This document shows, one piece after another, positions 45,221 through 55,200 of a stretch of DNA of 64,000 nucleotides. A model generated the notes under the pieces. That model ran no database searches. It was not told the DNA's origin and saw only the letters and a list, made by a program, of their open reading frames with translations. The translations under genes were made by a program, and so were the position numbers. Origin of the DNA: Toxonevra muliebris (taxonomy: Eukaryota; Arthropoda; Insecta; Diptera; Pallopteridae); NCBI GenBank assembly GCA_963691655.1, contig OY829326.1:139022998-139086997 (forward strand). The letters are read 5' to 3'. The number at the start of each line of letters is the position of its first letter. Position 1 is the first letter of the stretch.

Positions 45221-46129
45221 AACTCAAGACTATGATAATAATGGCCACCCTAATGTACTTACATATATTAACCCAAATATGAAATGTAATCTTGTAAGAA
45301 AGTTAACATCAAAAATCAATTAAGTACAAAAATATATAATCTCATGGATAGAAAATGAATTTACAATAATATGTGCAAAAACATACTCGTATTTGCAAAA
45401 GCAAAAGAGTTTCTTAGAATCAGCTTAGAAATTCAGTAGAAAAAAAATTAAAAACAATATTTGTGAAAATAGCAAAAATGGTAAAAGCTTTCATCATCAA
45501 CAACAACTAAAATGACAAATTGTTTAAATTGCTAAATAAATATTTAGAGCATTACAAAAGAATATAATGGAAAAAGATATTAGCAAAATGTAAAAAAAAA
45601 AAAAAAAAATTGAAGACCAAACAAGAGAAAAAGAATCTACTAGAAAAAGAAATGTGAATGAAATTCAGAAATGTGTGTGAAAAATATCAAATAACACTAG
45701 ACGACTAGATGACCATTGATAGAAAGAATGTGCTATATTACACTGATCAACAGAAAAATTTGTATCTAATCGGCATGGACGTTAACTTAGAATGAGATCA
45801 AATATTTAGTACAAAGGGGAAGTTTACGAGATATCTAAATTCATAGTAGAATTTATTTTGACTTTAAATCAGATCAGGATTCAATGATTAAAATTATATT
45901 GGAATTAATTATTAGACGGAGAAACTATAAAATTCAAACAGTAAATATAAAATATTTAATATTTTATGGAGAAATAAAATTCATTGTTTGTGATAGATAT
46001 AGGATTTAAGTTTGTGAAGAAAGATGGGGCTTATTTTATTTTTTATTAAAGAAATGCATTTTAAAGAATAGCAGATAAGCTAATTCATTGAGTTGACATA
46101 AAAGTCAACTGGTCGCATCAAAATTCGCA
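45221..46129. other. AT-rich spacer
   Basis: No gene recognised; an A-run near 45592-45609. Confidence 0.55.
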
Positions 46130-47880
46130 AGAAAAGATTGAACTAGAAATCAGACGAAAAGTTCAGTCCAAATCTTAAATTAAAAGTAGACAAAAAACAC
46201 AGTCCAGAAACAGCCCAATACTCAGACCAAAAACCAGATCCAAAGGAGATCAGAACTGAGACCAAACAACAGACCACAATTTAAATTATATCTTAGGCTG
46301 AAAACAGATCAAACTGAATACCAAAAATTCAAACCAAAACTCAGAACAAGAATAGCAAAATAGACCAAAACTTAGACCGAACTGCAGACTAATGCTTCGA
46401 CAAAAATTCAGAGGAAATCTATGACCTCAAGTGACCTTAAAGACAGAGCAAAAATCAGACTAAAAACCATACAAAGCTCAGAACAAAAGCTGTCCAAAGC
46501 TCAGAACGAATTCATAAGATTTTGATAAAAAAAATGATTAAAAGTTAGATCGAAACCTAAGTCAAAACCATATTAGACCAAATTTCAAACCATAAGCAAA
46601 CAAAAACTCAGACCAAAATTTAGATTAAAGCTTAAATAAAAATTTAGGTCAAAATTCAGACAAAAAAACAAAACAAAATTCCGACCAGAACAGACCAAAA
46701 CTTAAATGAAAACTCAGTAGAAAAGGAAACCGAAATTTCGACCAGATTTAAATCAAAAGTTAGACCAAAAAAAAAAACTCAAACCAAAACTCAGACCAAA
46801 ACCAGACCGAAATTCAAGCCCAAAGCATATCACAATTCTGATCAAAAACAGACCGAAATTCAGAACCAAACTTAAATCTAGCTACAGACCACATATAGCT
46901 TAAATAAAAATTTGGGTCAAAATTCAGACGAAAAACAAAACAAAATTCTGGCCAAAATAGACAAAAATTAAGATCAAAATTCAAAAAAAAAAAAAAAACA
47001 TTAAATCAAAATTAAAATGAAAACTCAGTAGAAAAAGAAACCGAAATTTCGACCAAATTTAAATCAAAATTTAGATCAAAACTCAGAGCGAAATGCAAAC
47101 GCAAAGCAGATCACAACTCAGATCAAAAACAGACCGAAATTCAGACCACAACCTAAACCAAGCTGCAGACCAACTCTAAGACCAAAAACTGAACAATACT
47201 CAGAATAAATTCAAACTGGACTGATATTCAGAATAAAACTTTGACCAAAAACGGGTCAAGAATCAGAGCCAAATCCAGACCCAAAATCATACTAAAAAGG
47301 AAACCAAAACTTAGATCAAAATCAGACCAAAATTTTGACCGAATTCAGACCAAACACTTACCGAAGTTTGGATCAAAATACATCTAAAAAAATACCCAAA
47401 AATCAGATCATAATTCGGTTAAAGTACAGACCAAAAGTCTGATAAAAAATTTAACAGAAATTGGACCCAAACCTATACTTAAAATCAGATCAAAATTTAG
47501 GGCAAACACATACCAAAATTTCTACTGAATTCAGCCCAAAAATGAGACCATCCACAGAAAAAAAATCCAACCTAAAATAACGCTAAAAATCAGACCAAAA
47601 TTCCAAATAAAAGTTCAGTCTACAAGAACAAAAACAAACAACTCTCTCTTCAAACTAAAAATAGAAGAAAATTCTAGCCAAACTCAAACCAAAATTTAGA
47701 CCAAACTCAAACCATCAACAAAGTCAGAAAAATAAACAGAGCAAAATTCAAAGCTAAACTAAGTCGAAAAGGATACCTTGATTCAAAAAAGAAAAAAACA
47801 AAATTAGAGCAAACTCATGCCAATGATACCCAGACTAAAAATGAAACTGATATTCAAACAAAAATCAAAACCATTCGATT
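46130..47880. repeat. Degenerate CAGACCAAAA minisatellite, locus 2
   Basis: About 1.75 kb of loosely repeated 11-13 bp words (TCAGACCAAAA, TTAGATCAAAA, CAGACCGAAATT and so on). A higher-order duplication is superimposed: GCTTAAATAAAAATTTAGGT at 46630 recurs at 46898 with one change, and AACTCAGTAGAAAAGGAAAC at 46711 recurs at 47022 with one change, a period of about 270-310 bp. The plus strand is strongly A/C-biased throughout. All frames have stops, so it is not a coding array. Same sequence type as 5345-6060. Confidence 0.8.
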
Positions 47881-50289
47881 TATTGTAGTCAAGGTGCGTC
47901 GTAGAAAAGTTATAAGCATTCAAATCATATGTAATTAGATATTCAATATATTACTTATTATTTCCTCTGGATCTACCTCTGATCATCAGGTAGATGATCA
48001 GTTTGGAACTTCATGGCTTACATAGTCATATTGATTCGTGGTTTTTATTGAGTTGAAAGTCTCATGAAAAGTGCATTTAATTTTTCAATTACATTACAAT
48101 TACAATGAACTTTGCCATAGATTCTAATAATGACTCAAGTAATTAAGTAAAAATGCTTAATTCTATGGCAATCCCAATTATGTTAATAAAAACTAGTAAT
48201 CTTCACCTTTCCTATTCAGAATTTGAGAATCTTGCATAGGTCCAAAAATGAAACTAAGATTTGTTCTCTCATGATCTCCTGCCTTGATTGCAAAGGCGCC
48301 AGTTCTTCAGTCTTGAAGTTATGTTGCAATAATAAAAATTCCACCCAGAACAAATATGTAAATATGCTGAACACTGTTGAGGTAATATAAAAGTGTGGAA
48401 AATGAGAATTCTATAAAGAAAAATTGTTTAACGCCATAATATTATGCCACTGCTGCTGCTGTTTCATATTTTATTGTTAATGTTTTGTTTTTTTTTTTTT
48501 TTTTCGTTTGTTAGTTTTAGTTAAAGTTGATGAAGTTGCTGGGTGATGTTTCTGTCATTGATATTGACCAATGTCACTGTCACTCACTCATTCACAGCTA
48601 TATCTATAGTAACATCAGCAATAGTGACTACAAACTAATGTTAAAACAAATTCTAATATTACTTCTACTACATACTTCTTTTTGTGGTGTTGTTGTTGCT
48701 GCTGTTGATGATTCGAAATGACAATAAGCAACAGTAGTAGAAGCATCAGTCAACCGTGCAAGCCATCAAATGTAAGAAGAAGACAGGAAAACCTAAACAG
48801 CCAACAGCGGGTAAGTAAGCAAGTAAGAAACGGTGTTTTTTCTGCTTGCTATAGATGTGCATATATGGAATGTTTGTTTGGTTGGTTTCTAGTCGTCTGT
48901 TTTTATGTTTTTGTTTTCTTCGCCGCTTTCAGCTCTTACGTTACTAATTTTCTTTCTTTAAGTATTTTTTTACGCTTTCCAGTAGTAACTGTGTCTTCTT
49001 CAGCGTCGTTGTTTCTTTTTTGTCTTTCTCGTTGCTTAATTATTGTCATCTTCTACTGTCATCAATAGCAAAACTAGCAGCAAGTAACAGCCGAGAGTGA
49101 GTTAAAAAAAAAAGAATTGCTTAAATTTTGAGTGATGTTAACTTAAAAATAATGTTTTCTTACATCAATTCTTTGAGCAATGTGTGTATGTATGTAGGCA
49201 ATGCGTGTCTTTAATATCTGCAAACGCATGTCACTGTAGTATTAATTTTTTACACTTTCCTTACTGAATATTTTGTATATTTTTATGTTTCTTTTTTATG
49301 CCTATTTTTGAGCATTTTTCTCCTGTTAATAACATTGCATGAATACAATGACCTCTTTGAGTTGAGTTTTGTTGTTTTGATTTTTGTGTTCTAACTCAGT
49401 GAAGCTCTTTGCAAATATTTAAATATTTTTCAATCGGCTTAGCTAAGCGGCGTTTTTAGCGGCGTTTTTGATGCTAGTGTGTGTATACTAGGAAGTCAAG
49501 TGTGCGAGCCACTGTTTGATTTTTATATTAAGTAGGCAGCTAATTTGTGTTGATGTTACTTATGGAAAATAAAAATCAAAAGTTTACTTCTTCTTTTGCC
49601 ATTAAACTTAATAGCTTGAATGTGGGAGTTCTTAAAAGAAACATAGATTTGCGTACCTGCACTAACGGATCAAAGAGGAGTTTTGTTAATGCGCCCAACT
49701 CCCTTGAATACGTTAGTGATTGTGTAAATTGTAAAATGGTTATAATGTTTTTTCCGATAACTCCTCACTGCTTGAACCCGCCATTGCATACATATATACT
49801 AGGACGGGTCATTTCAGACCAATCGGACAATATCTTTTATCCAAACTTTTGACCCAAATTCTTGAAATTTTTACTCAATAACATAAAATGCTCAATGATA
49901 AGAAAATAATGAGCTGGAGGATACGAATGTCCTGTAAATCACATTTCTTGCTATTAAGTGATAGTGGAACCTTCACACTTCAACATTTGAACCACCTATG
50001 ACAAGAGGGATTGGGGAAGGGGATGAGAAATGAGCATTCGAAGCAGAAATGTAAGAGCGAATTCTGAATCCAAAGTTTGATGCTTTTGTCGTCGTGTTGT
50101 TTCTCTATACCACATCCCTAAGTACCCTCCTCACCTCTTGTTGAGACCCAAAATATCTCTGTCAGAGTGGTACTCAGAGAAAAGCTGCAAAGATTGAAAT
50201 ACTCGCTTGCAAGCCCACTGTCGCTGGGCTGGATTCGGTTGACCTGTGCTGAACAAACAATGAGGAAATGTGTGGTATACGATAGCAGC
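47881..50289. other. Spacer with microsatellites and a candidate exon
   Basis: Mostly AT-rich. A T-run lies at about 48487-48504, and GCTGCTGCTG and GTTGTTGTTGCTGCTG words at about 48450 and 48690. The 48.4-49.1 kb part is less AT-rich than its surroundings and holds the candidate exon described separately. CGGCGTTTTTAG repeats twice at 49449. From 50050 to 50289 the sequence is more GC-balanced but unassigned. Confidence 0.4.
48718..48811 (+). other. Candidate first coding exon ending at GTAAGT (weak)
   Basis: An ATG at 48718 with a fly-like start context (CGAAATGA) opens a Ser/Gln/Arg-rich stretch (MTISNSSRSISQPCKPSN, then a basic run). It runs to CAACAGCG and then GGTAAGTAAGC at 48811, a strong donor. 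The frame stays open beyond the donor to 49068 but turns hydrophobic and low in complexity, as intron read-through would. No family recognised; transcript evidence would be needed to call it a gene. Confidence 0.25.
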
Positions 50290-50463
50290 AATTAGTATTA
50301 TTTAATTAAAACGAGAACATTAATTAATTCAATTGTCTTTTATTCAGTTTTCAGCTTTTTCTAACCTCACTTCGTTTACGTGTTCAAATATCAAAAGTAC
50401 CCTGCTAGACAGGGTTTCTATATGTAGTACTTTCTTTCAAACCGAGTTGCTACGAATTTGACA
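50290..50463 (-). repeat. Probable 3' LTR of the gypsy-like element (partial)
   Basis: On the minus strand a purine-rich tract AAAAAGGAAGGAG (50464-50476) is followed directly by TGTCAAATTCGTAGC, the expected polypurine tract/LTR junction. A polyadenylation signal, GAATAAAAGAC, lies at about 50336-50346. The outer end is not defined because no second LTR is present to compare with. Confidence 0.5.
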
Positions 50464-51690
50464 CTCCTTCCTTTTTAGCTCCAGCCCCAGCTCTGCGACT
50501 CTTTGACTACTCTTCCAAACCGGGTAACCGTATCAGGAAGGTGGTCTGCTCGCTGCACGATCGCAGCAGGCGCTATTGGAGTCGCTTGAGGAGGTAGGTG
50601 GTGCTGGCAGTGCTCTTTGTGGGGATTTTGATGATGGCGGTGGTTGCAATGGTGGTGTGACTAGGCGAACTATTTCTTTTTGAAACGATTGAGTTTGACT
50701 TGATAGTATCGGCACAGGCATGCTTAAATGGCGTTTAATCTGATCCACATGACTTCGATCGATTCTGTTGTTTACCGACTGAACGACATATGATACAGGC
50801 TTGTTAACTTCAATTATTTTTCTTTCTAAATACAAGGGATCTGAAGTATAGTTCCGGAAATAAACGGGATCCCCAATCTAGAAACTCCTCACGTGACCAT
50901 TCACCATCATCCGGATGCAATAAGTCCAACGATGTCCGGAGATGGCTCCCCATTAATCGCTCGGCTGGTGTCTTCTGGGTCGTACAACTTGGTTGTTTAA
51001 ACAAGATGCGCTGTAATTTTGTCGGCATACCTCCCTCCGTCATTAATTTGAGAAAAGACTTTAAATATTGTACCATGCGCTCCGCTTGACCATTACTTGA
51101 GGAGTGGTATGGTGCCGTCGCTTTATATTTAATTTCATTTAAAAGGTAGAATTGCTCCATTTCGATGAATGCGAAAGCTGTTCCATTATCAGAAATAATT
51201 CGTTTTGGTTGCCCATGCGTAGCGAAAGTTTCACGAAGTTTATTCTTAACTTCCGCGGATGAAATATTTCGAACTATTTTGACTGCACGCCATTTCGACA
51301 TTGAGTCCACTATTACCAAAAATGTATATCCCTGAAATAGCCCCGAAAAGTCAATATGTAATGTTTCCCAGGGCTCCTCTGTTCCTGGAATATGGGGCTA
51401 CCGAAGGATTTCGCAACAATGTTTGACACTGAGTGCATTGATGGACTTTTACTTCAAACTGTTTATTTAGTTGAGGCCACCATACATAGCCTCGAGCATA
51501 CGCTTGAACAGGATCAGGATGGTGATGGTCTGCTCAAACTCCTAACTCGTGCTGCTCAAAAGTATGGTCCAAAGTGAGCGCGCCTTTCTCTCATTGAAAC
51601 TGTAAAGGTTGTTCAAAGGTATAAAGTAAATAACAGAGTTATTGCGCATATCGTTTCAACAGCGTTCTCTGCAGCCAAATGAGCTGGTAT
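50464..51690 (-). pseudogene. Ty3/gypsy-type retrotransposon integrase
   Basis: From right to left on the minus strand: IPAHLAAENAVETICAIT (51637-51690); a zinc-binding HHCC region (DHHHPDPVQAYARGYVWWPQ, then CTQC; about 51420-51540); LHIDFSG with the first catalytic Asp (about 51340); SKWRAVKIV; ISDNGTAF with the second Asp (about 51195); APYHSSSNGQAERM with the Glu (about 51075-51115); and a C-terminal tail running to about 50533. The catalytic triad is present, but frameshifts break the reading (about 51395 and 50810) and no protease, capsid or envelope is visible. A hAT-ended composite splits the element at 51691-53361. Confidence 0.88.
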
Positions 51691-51869
51691 CAGGCGCGGG
51701 TACAAGAAGGGGCAACAGGGGGAAATTTGCCCCCCAAAAGATTTTCAAACACTTAAAAATGTAACAACTTAAACAAGCAAAAAGGTGAACATAATTAGTT
51801 ATTGTTGTTTTTAGTTATTACGATTTACTTTCAATTAAAAAAATAAGGAATAATCTGGCTCATTAAACC

Positions 51870-52470
51870 AATTTCTTTCTCTATGGAAATACTCTGAAAT
51901 AATAATGATACCGAAACCAAATAAATCTGAAAACTCAGTGCCCTCATATAGACATATAAGTTTGCTGGCAATATTCTCGAAAATATTCGATGTAGTAGAT
52001 TGCTAATAATACAAGAAAATAAGAATATAATTCCGAATCACCAATCGTCATAAGCATGGTACTCCTGAGCAATATCATCGCATAGTGAATATTGTCACTG
52101 ACTTTCTGGAATGCAAAAAATATTGCTCTGCCATATCTTTGGACATTCAAGAAGCGTTCGAAAAAGTGGTTGTTATACAAATTAAAAAATTTACTTCCAT
52201 CTCTATTTTATTTGGTCTTAAAGTCCTATCATTCTATGTGAAAGTAAATGATGAAACATCAGCCAAATGTCAAGTGAAAGCCAGAGTACCACAGGGCAGT
52301 GTTTGGGGTCCTGCTCTTTATTCGATTTCTACCTGCGACTTGCCTGAAACTGATGGTGTTACATAGCTACTGATCCAGACGATACTGCCATTTTAGCGTC
52401 AAATTAATCTCCTACAGAAGCTGCTAATCTAGTTCAGAAGCAGCTCGACTACGTTAAACAATGGTTACTT
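51870..52470 (+). pseudogene. Jockey-clade reverse transcriptase fragment (copy 2)
   Basis: The same segment of RT as at 6755-7362: KYCSAISLDIQEAFEKV (52112-52165), FYVKVNDETSAKCQVKARVP (52233-52292), QGSVWGPALYSISTCDLPET (52293-52352). A frame break follows GVT at about 52363, so DDTAILASN continues in another frame. VPQGSVWGP is closer to a functional RT than VPQSSVVGP in copy 1. The two copies differ at many positions but share the same edges. Confidence 0.85.
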
Positions 52471-52502
52471 CGTGGATGAGTGCTTGACTGGAATTCCATC
52501 TA

Positions 52503-52786
52503 TTATTATTATTTATTATTTAGGGGAGCCCATCTAGGCAGGCACTGCGACCTAAATGATCTTTTGTGCCATTCCCCATTTTATGACAAAAGACGTTCAG
52601 CTGACCTAAAAAAAGTCAAGACATCTTTTGTAGAAGAAGATTTTATGTGATTAGCCGTCAAAAAAGGAATACCAAAAATTCTTCCTATGAGCCGAGCCAA
52701 GGCCGGACACTCACACAGAATGTGAGGTGTCGACTCGTCATCTTCCAGACATTGACGACACTCTGTCTCATTAGACAGACCTATTT
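52503..52786 (-). mobile_element. 5'-truncated LINE insertion with (TAA)n tail
   Basis: A 284-bp insert absent from copy 1. On the minus strand it encodes the very end of a LINE ORF2: ETECRQCLEDDESTPHILCE (a CX2CX8HX4C knuckle), ECPALARLIGRIFGIPF, KDVLTFFRSAERLLS and a stop. A short 3' UTR and an AATAATAATAATA tail follow, as in I-type LINEs. A perfect 14-bp target duplication TGGAATTCCATCTA flanks it (52489-52502 and 52787-52800). The open frame has no stops, so this is the freshest-looking retroposition in the window. Confidence 0.9.
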
Positions 52787-52800
52787 TGGAATTCCATCTA

Positions 52801-52975
52801 CCTCAGGTTCGATTCCCAGATGGGATTAAATTCTTAAAAAATGTCCAAACGGATTGTTCTAATAAAATGGATAATTTCGGTGATTTAATTCTTAACTACG
52901 TGACTCAAGTACTAGTTCAAGGGGTTCTATTCTCAGGTAGAGAATTGAATCCACCATAAAAAAACAAAATTATAG
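52801..52975 (+). repeat. tRNA-like segment of composite, copy 2
   Basis: GGTTCGATTCCCAGATGGGA at 52806, then GGGTTCTATTCTCAGG near 52920 and an A-rich end near 52959-52971. This is the counterpart of 7396-7575, now separated from the jockey fragment by the LINE insertion. Confidence 0.45.
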
Positions 52976-53361
52976 GTTTTGAGTTGATATAAAGAAAATC
53001 CCAGATTTGAAAGAGAAACTTTGAATACAGGGTAGGAATCAGTGGCCTTAAATTATTCTTAGAATTCTACTAATAATTTATTTATTTAATATAATCCTTT
53101 ACTTTGGAAATAGATCATAGAAATTGTGAAATGCTTTGCTACAAAAACAGGGTTTCCCCAAAATGCGTAACGTACCGTAAGTTTTCACATGGCCATACCT
53201 TTGAAATTGTTAGTCATCGAAAAATAAAGTTTATGAGCAAGCAAAAAAAAAAAACGATACACGCACGAGAAAAAAACGCTCCAGCCCGCGTTTTGGTTCA
53301 TATGGAAAATTTTTATATTTTATTTCTTCCCCCCCAAAAATGTTTTCTGTATCCGACACTG

Positions 53362-53700
53362 GTTGGCATACTATGTATTTGGTTCTCAAGAAGATCCGAT
53401 ATTCTTTGCCTTGGTAATATACAGATCTTAAATCAAACGGGAAAAAACCAAACAGGACAGGCATTGAAGGACAATATTGTGGGACGAAAATAGGGATCTA
53501 CTTTGATAGTAGAAAAGACGAAACACTCACCCAATCTGGTAATATCAAGAAAGAACAGGTATTTACATCATTACTTCCTCGTGCTCCGCTTAGGATTAAT
53601 ACTCGACTATAATAAATTCGACCGGAATGGTCGCTACCTGAAATACACATTCCTATCAAGAGCCTCATCAAAAGAAGGCATCTTTTGAACAAAAATTTCA
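53362..53700 (-). pseudogene. Upstream part of the gypsy-like element (RNase H/linker)
   Basis: The minus strand just right of the hAT composite reads FDLRSVYYQGKEYRI, then after a frame change DLLENQIHSMP, and continues across the insert into IPAHLAAENAV of the integrase part. A (Y/F)D(L/I)...GK(E/D)...AD.LSR-like string normally closes the RNase H domain of Ty3/gypsy elements just before the integrase. Farther right the match fades by about 53700. Confidence comes mainly from continuity across the target duplication. Confidence 0.5.
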
Positions 53701-54944
53701 GTTTAAGTGTGTCAATATAATGAAATTATGTTCTGATTAAGAAATTCGGTGTTAAATTTGGTTGGGTACGGCATGGGTGGAGCTTGAAGTTCAGCTACCT
53801 CACTATGGTGAGCTCTGGGTATTCACGTTCATGGCTGGTGAAAGAAGTCCGTAACGTTGACAAGAAAAACTATATGATATATCGGACTGAAATTTGGTAT
53901 CTGAAGTACCTCCATGGGTAGGACAAATTTAAAAGATGAGCGGTTTTGATCGTTTCTTACACCAACTAGCTACTATTGATTACCTAAGTATATTTGCGCA
54001 CGGATTATAAAATGGAATGCATAATCTTCGCATCGCGTACATAGATTATTTAAAAAAATCTTAACCCAAGCATGCGAAAAGTCCATCTTTAATTATTTTC
54101 TACAGTACATAAGATCAAGAAAAATTTTTCCAATTTTCAATTTTTTCCAATTTTTTCATTCTCATGCGGCTCATACTCAAATCCTTAAAATCAAAGAATT
54201 TTGAAAAATTTTCAACAAAAAGGGTAAAAATTCAATCTTTAATTCGCTATATTTCAGCGCAAAATTTATTTAATAATGATTTAAACATTATTTTTATTTA
54301 AAAAAATCTTTTAATTCAAAAGCAACGATAATAGTGGCTGATATATTTATCGGAACAACGATTTAATCTCCAAACCTTTTTCCTCTTTCAGACCGACTAA
54401 TGGTTTTAATAAATATTTGTAAACTCTTCTGATTATTCATGAGATTTACCAAAAATATTTAGTTGAACAAAAATGTTGGCTTTGTAAGACCAACTTTTCG
54501 AATTCAAAGAAAGTGAAGATTTTTCCTGTATGAAGTCATTAAAATTGATAAAGGTTTAAAGCCCACACTTCAACTTATATGGCTGTATTGGAATATTTAA
54601 GAAATAATTTAACAAAAATATATATAAAAAAATAAAAATGAAAACTGAAACCGAAGTTACGTTTTTACAGAATTTAGTCTCTAAATCAAACATGAGTCGT
54701 TTCCTTTCTCTCTCTATTGTTTTTATTATATGGTATCTCTTAACATTTTAAATACAAACATAAATCTTAACATTGCTGTCACTGTTATTTTGATTTTTAT
54801 CTGTTATGCTCAAGGTATGTAGTTAACGTTCAAGTTCAATGCTATAGCATTGAAATGTTATCAATGCTAAAATGTTATTGAATTTGTTGTAAGTAAGAAA
54901 ACTCAAACTTGTTTGTACTGAATGAGCGTTCTCTGTATAACTCT
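53701..54944. other. Unassigned spacer
   Basis: 53750-53960 is more GC-balanced and may be further decayed retroelement; I could not match it. The rest is AT-rich. Confidence 0.4.
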
Positions 54945-55145
54945 ACAATTATATTCTCTCGTTCTCTTCCACTCTCTCATTGACAGTTTCATACTAACAG
55001 CTCTTCTCAATAGAAAAGCAAGCAGCATAGAATGAAAAACCTTCTCAGGTGTTCGCCATCGAACCATATGTTCTCTCTTTTGTGCGTATCATTACGCTCT
55101 CAGCTTAGTGCTTACTTTGTGATCATGGATTTTTCTCTCTGCAAC
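54945..55145. promoter_or_regulatory. CTCTC (GAGA-factor-type) motif cluster
   Basis: CTCTC/GAGAG pentamers are unusually dense: near 54957, 54975, 55074, 55097 and 55134, with another group at 54708-54716. In flies GAGAG is the recognition core of GAGA factor, found at promoters and Polycomb/Trithorax elements. No TATA/Initiator pair or following ORF is convincing, so this is a candidate only. A (CTG)n tract follows at 55173-55200. Confidence 0.3.
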
Positions 55146-55172
55146 AATTGCTTCTACCATTCTTTTCTTATG

Positions 55173-55200
55173 GTGTTGCTGCTGCTGCTGCTGCTGCTAC
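55173..55200. repeat. (CTG)n microsatellite
   Basis: About eight CTG units in a row (TTGCTGCTGCTGCTGCTGCT), with further CTGCTGTTG words at about 55231 and 55343. Confidence 0.9.

Larger units (their letters stand above)
51691..53361. mobile_element. hAT-ended composite element, copy 2
   Basis: Starts CAGGCGCGGGTACAAG (51691) and ends, read inward from 53361, CAGTGTCGGATACAG. The flanks are GCTGGTAT (51683-51690) and GTTGGCAT (53362-53369), an 8-bp duplication with two C/T differences. It has the same contents and order as 6579-8028: G-rich end, jockey RT fragment, tRNA-like segment, C-rich end. A 284-bp LINE piece has inserted in this copy only. The host sequence on both sides reads as one gypsy-like element, which confirms the boundaries. 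Confidence 0.85.

Noticed and set aside
46130..47880. CRISPR-like or protein-coding repeat array
   Set aside because: The words are short, highly variable and without unique spacers; stops occur in every frame on both strands, and the sequence is eukaryotic.
48718..49068. Full 116-codon reading as one protein
   Set aside because: Only the part before the GTAAGT donor is plausible; the remainder is hydrophobic low-complexity sequence typical of intron read-through.
53104..53493. 129-codon plus-strand frame as a gene
   Set aside because: Crosses the right terminus of the hAT composite into the gypsy-like element; no conserved domain, and the counterpart in copy 1 is not open in the same way.
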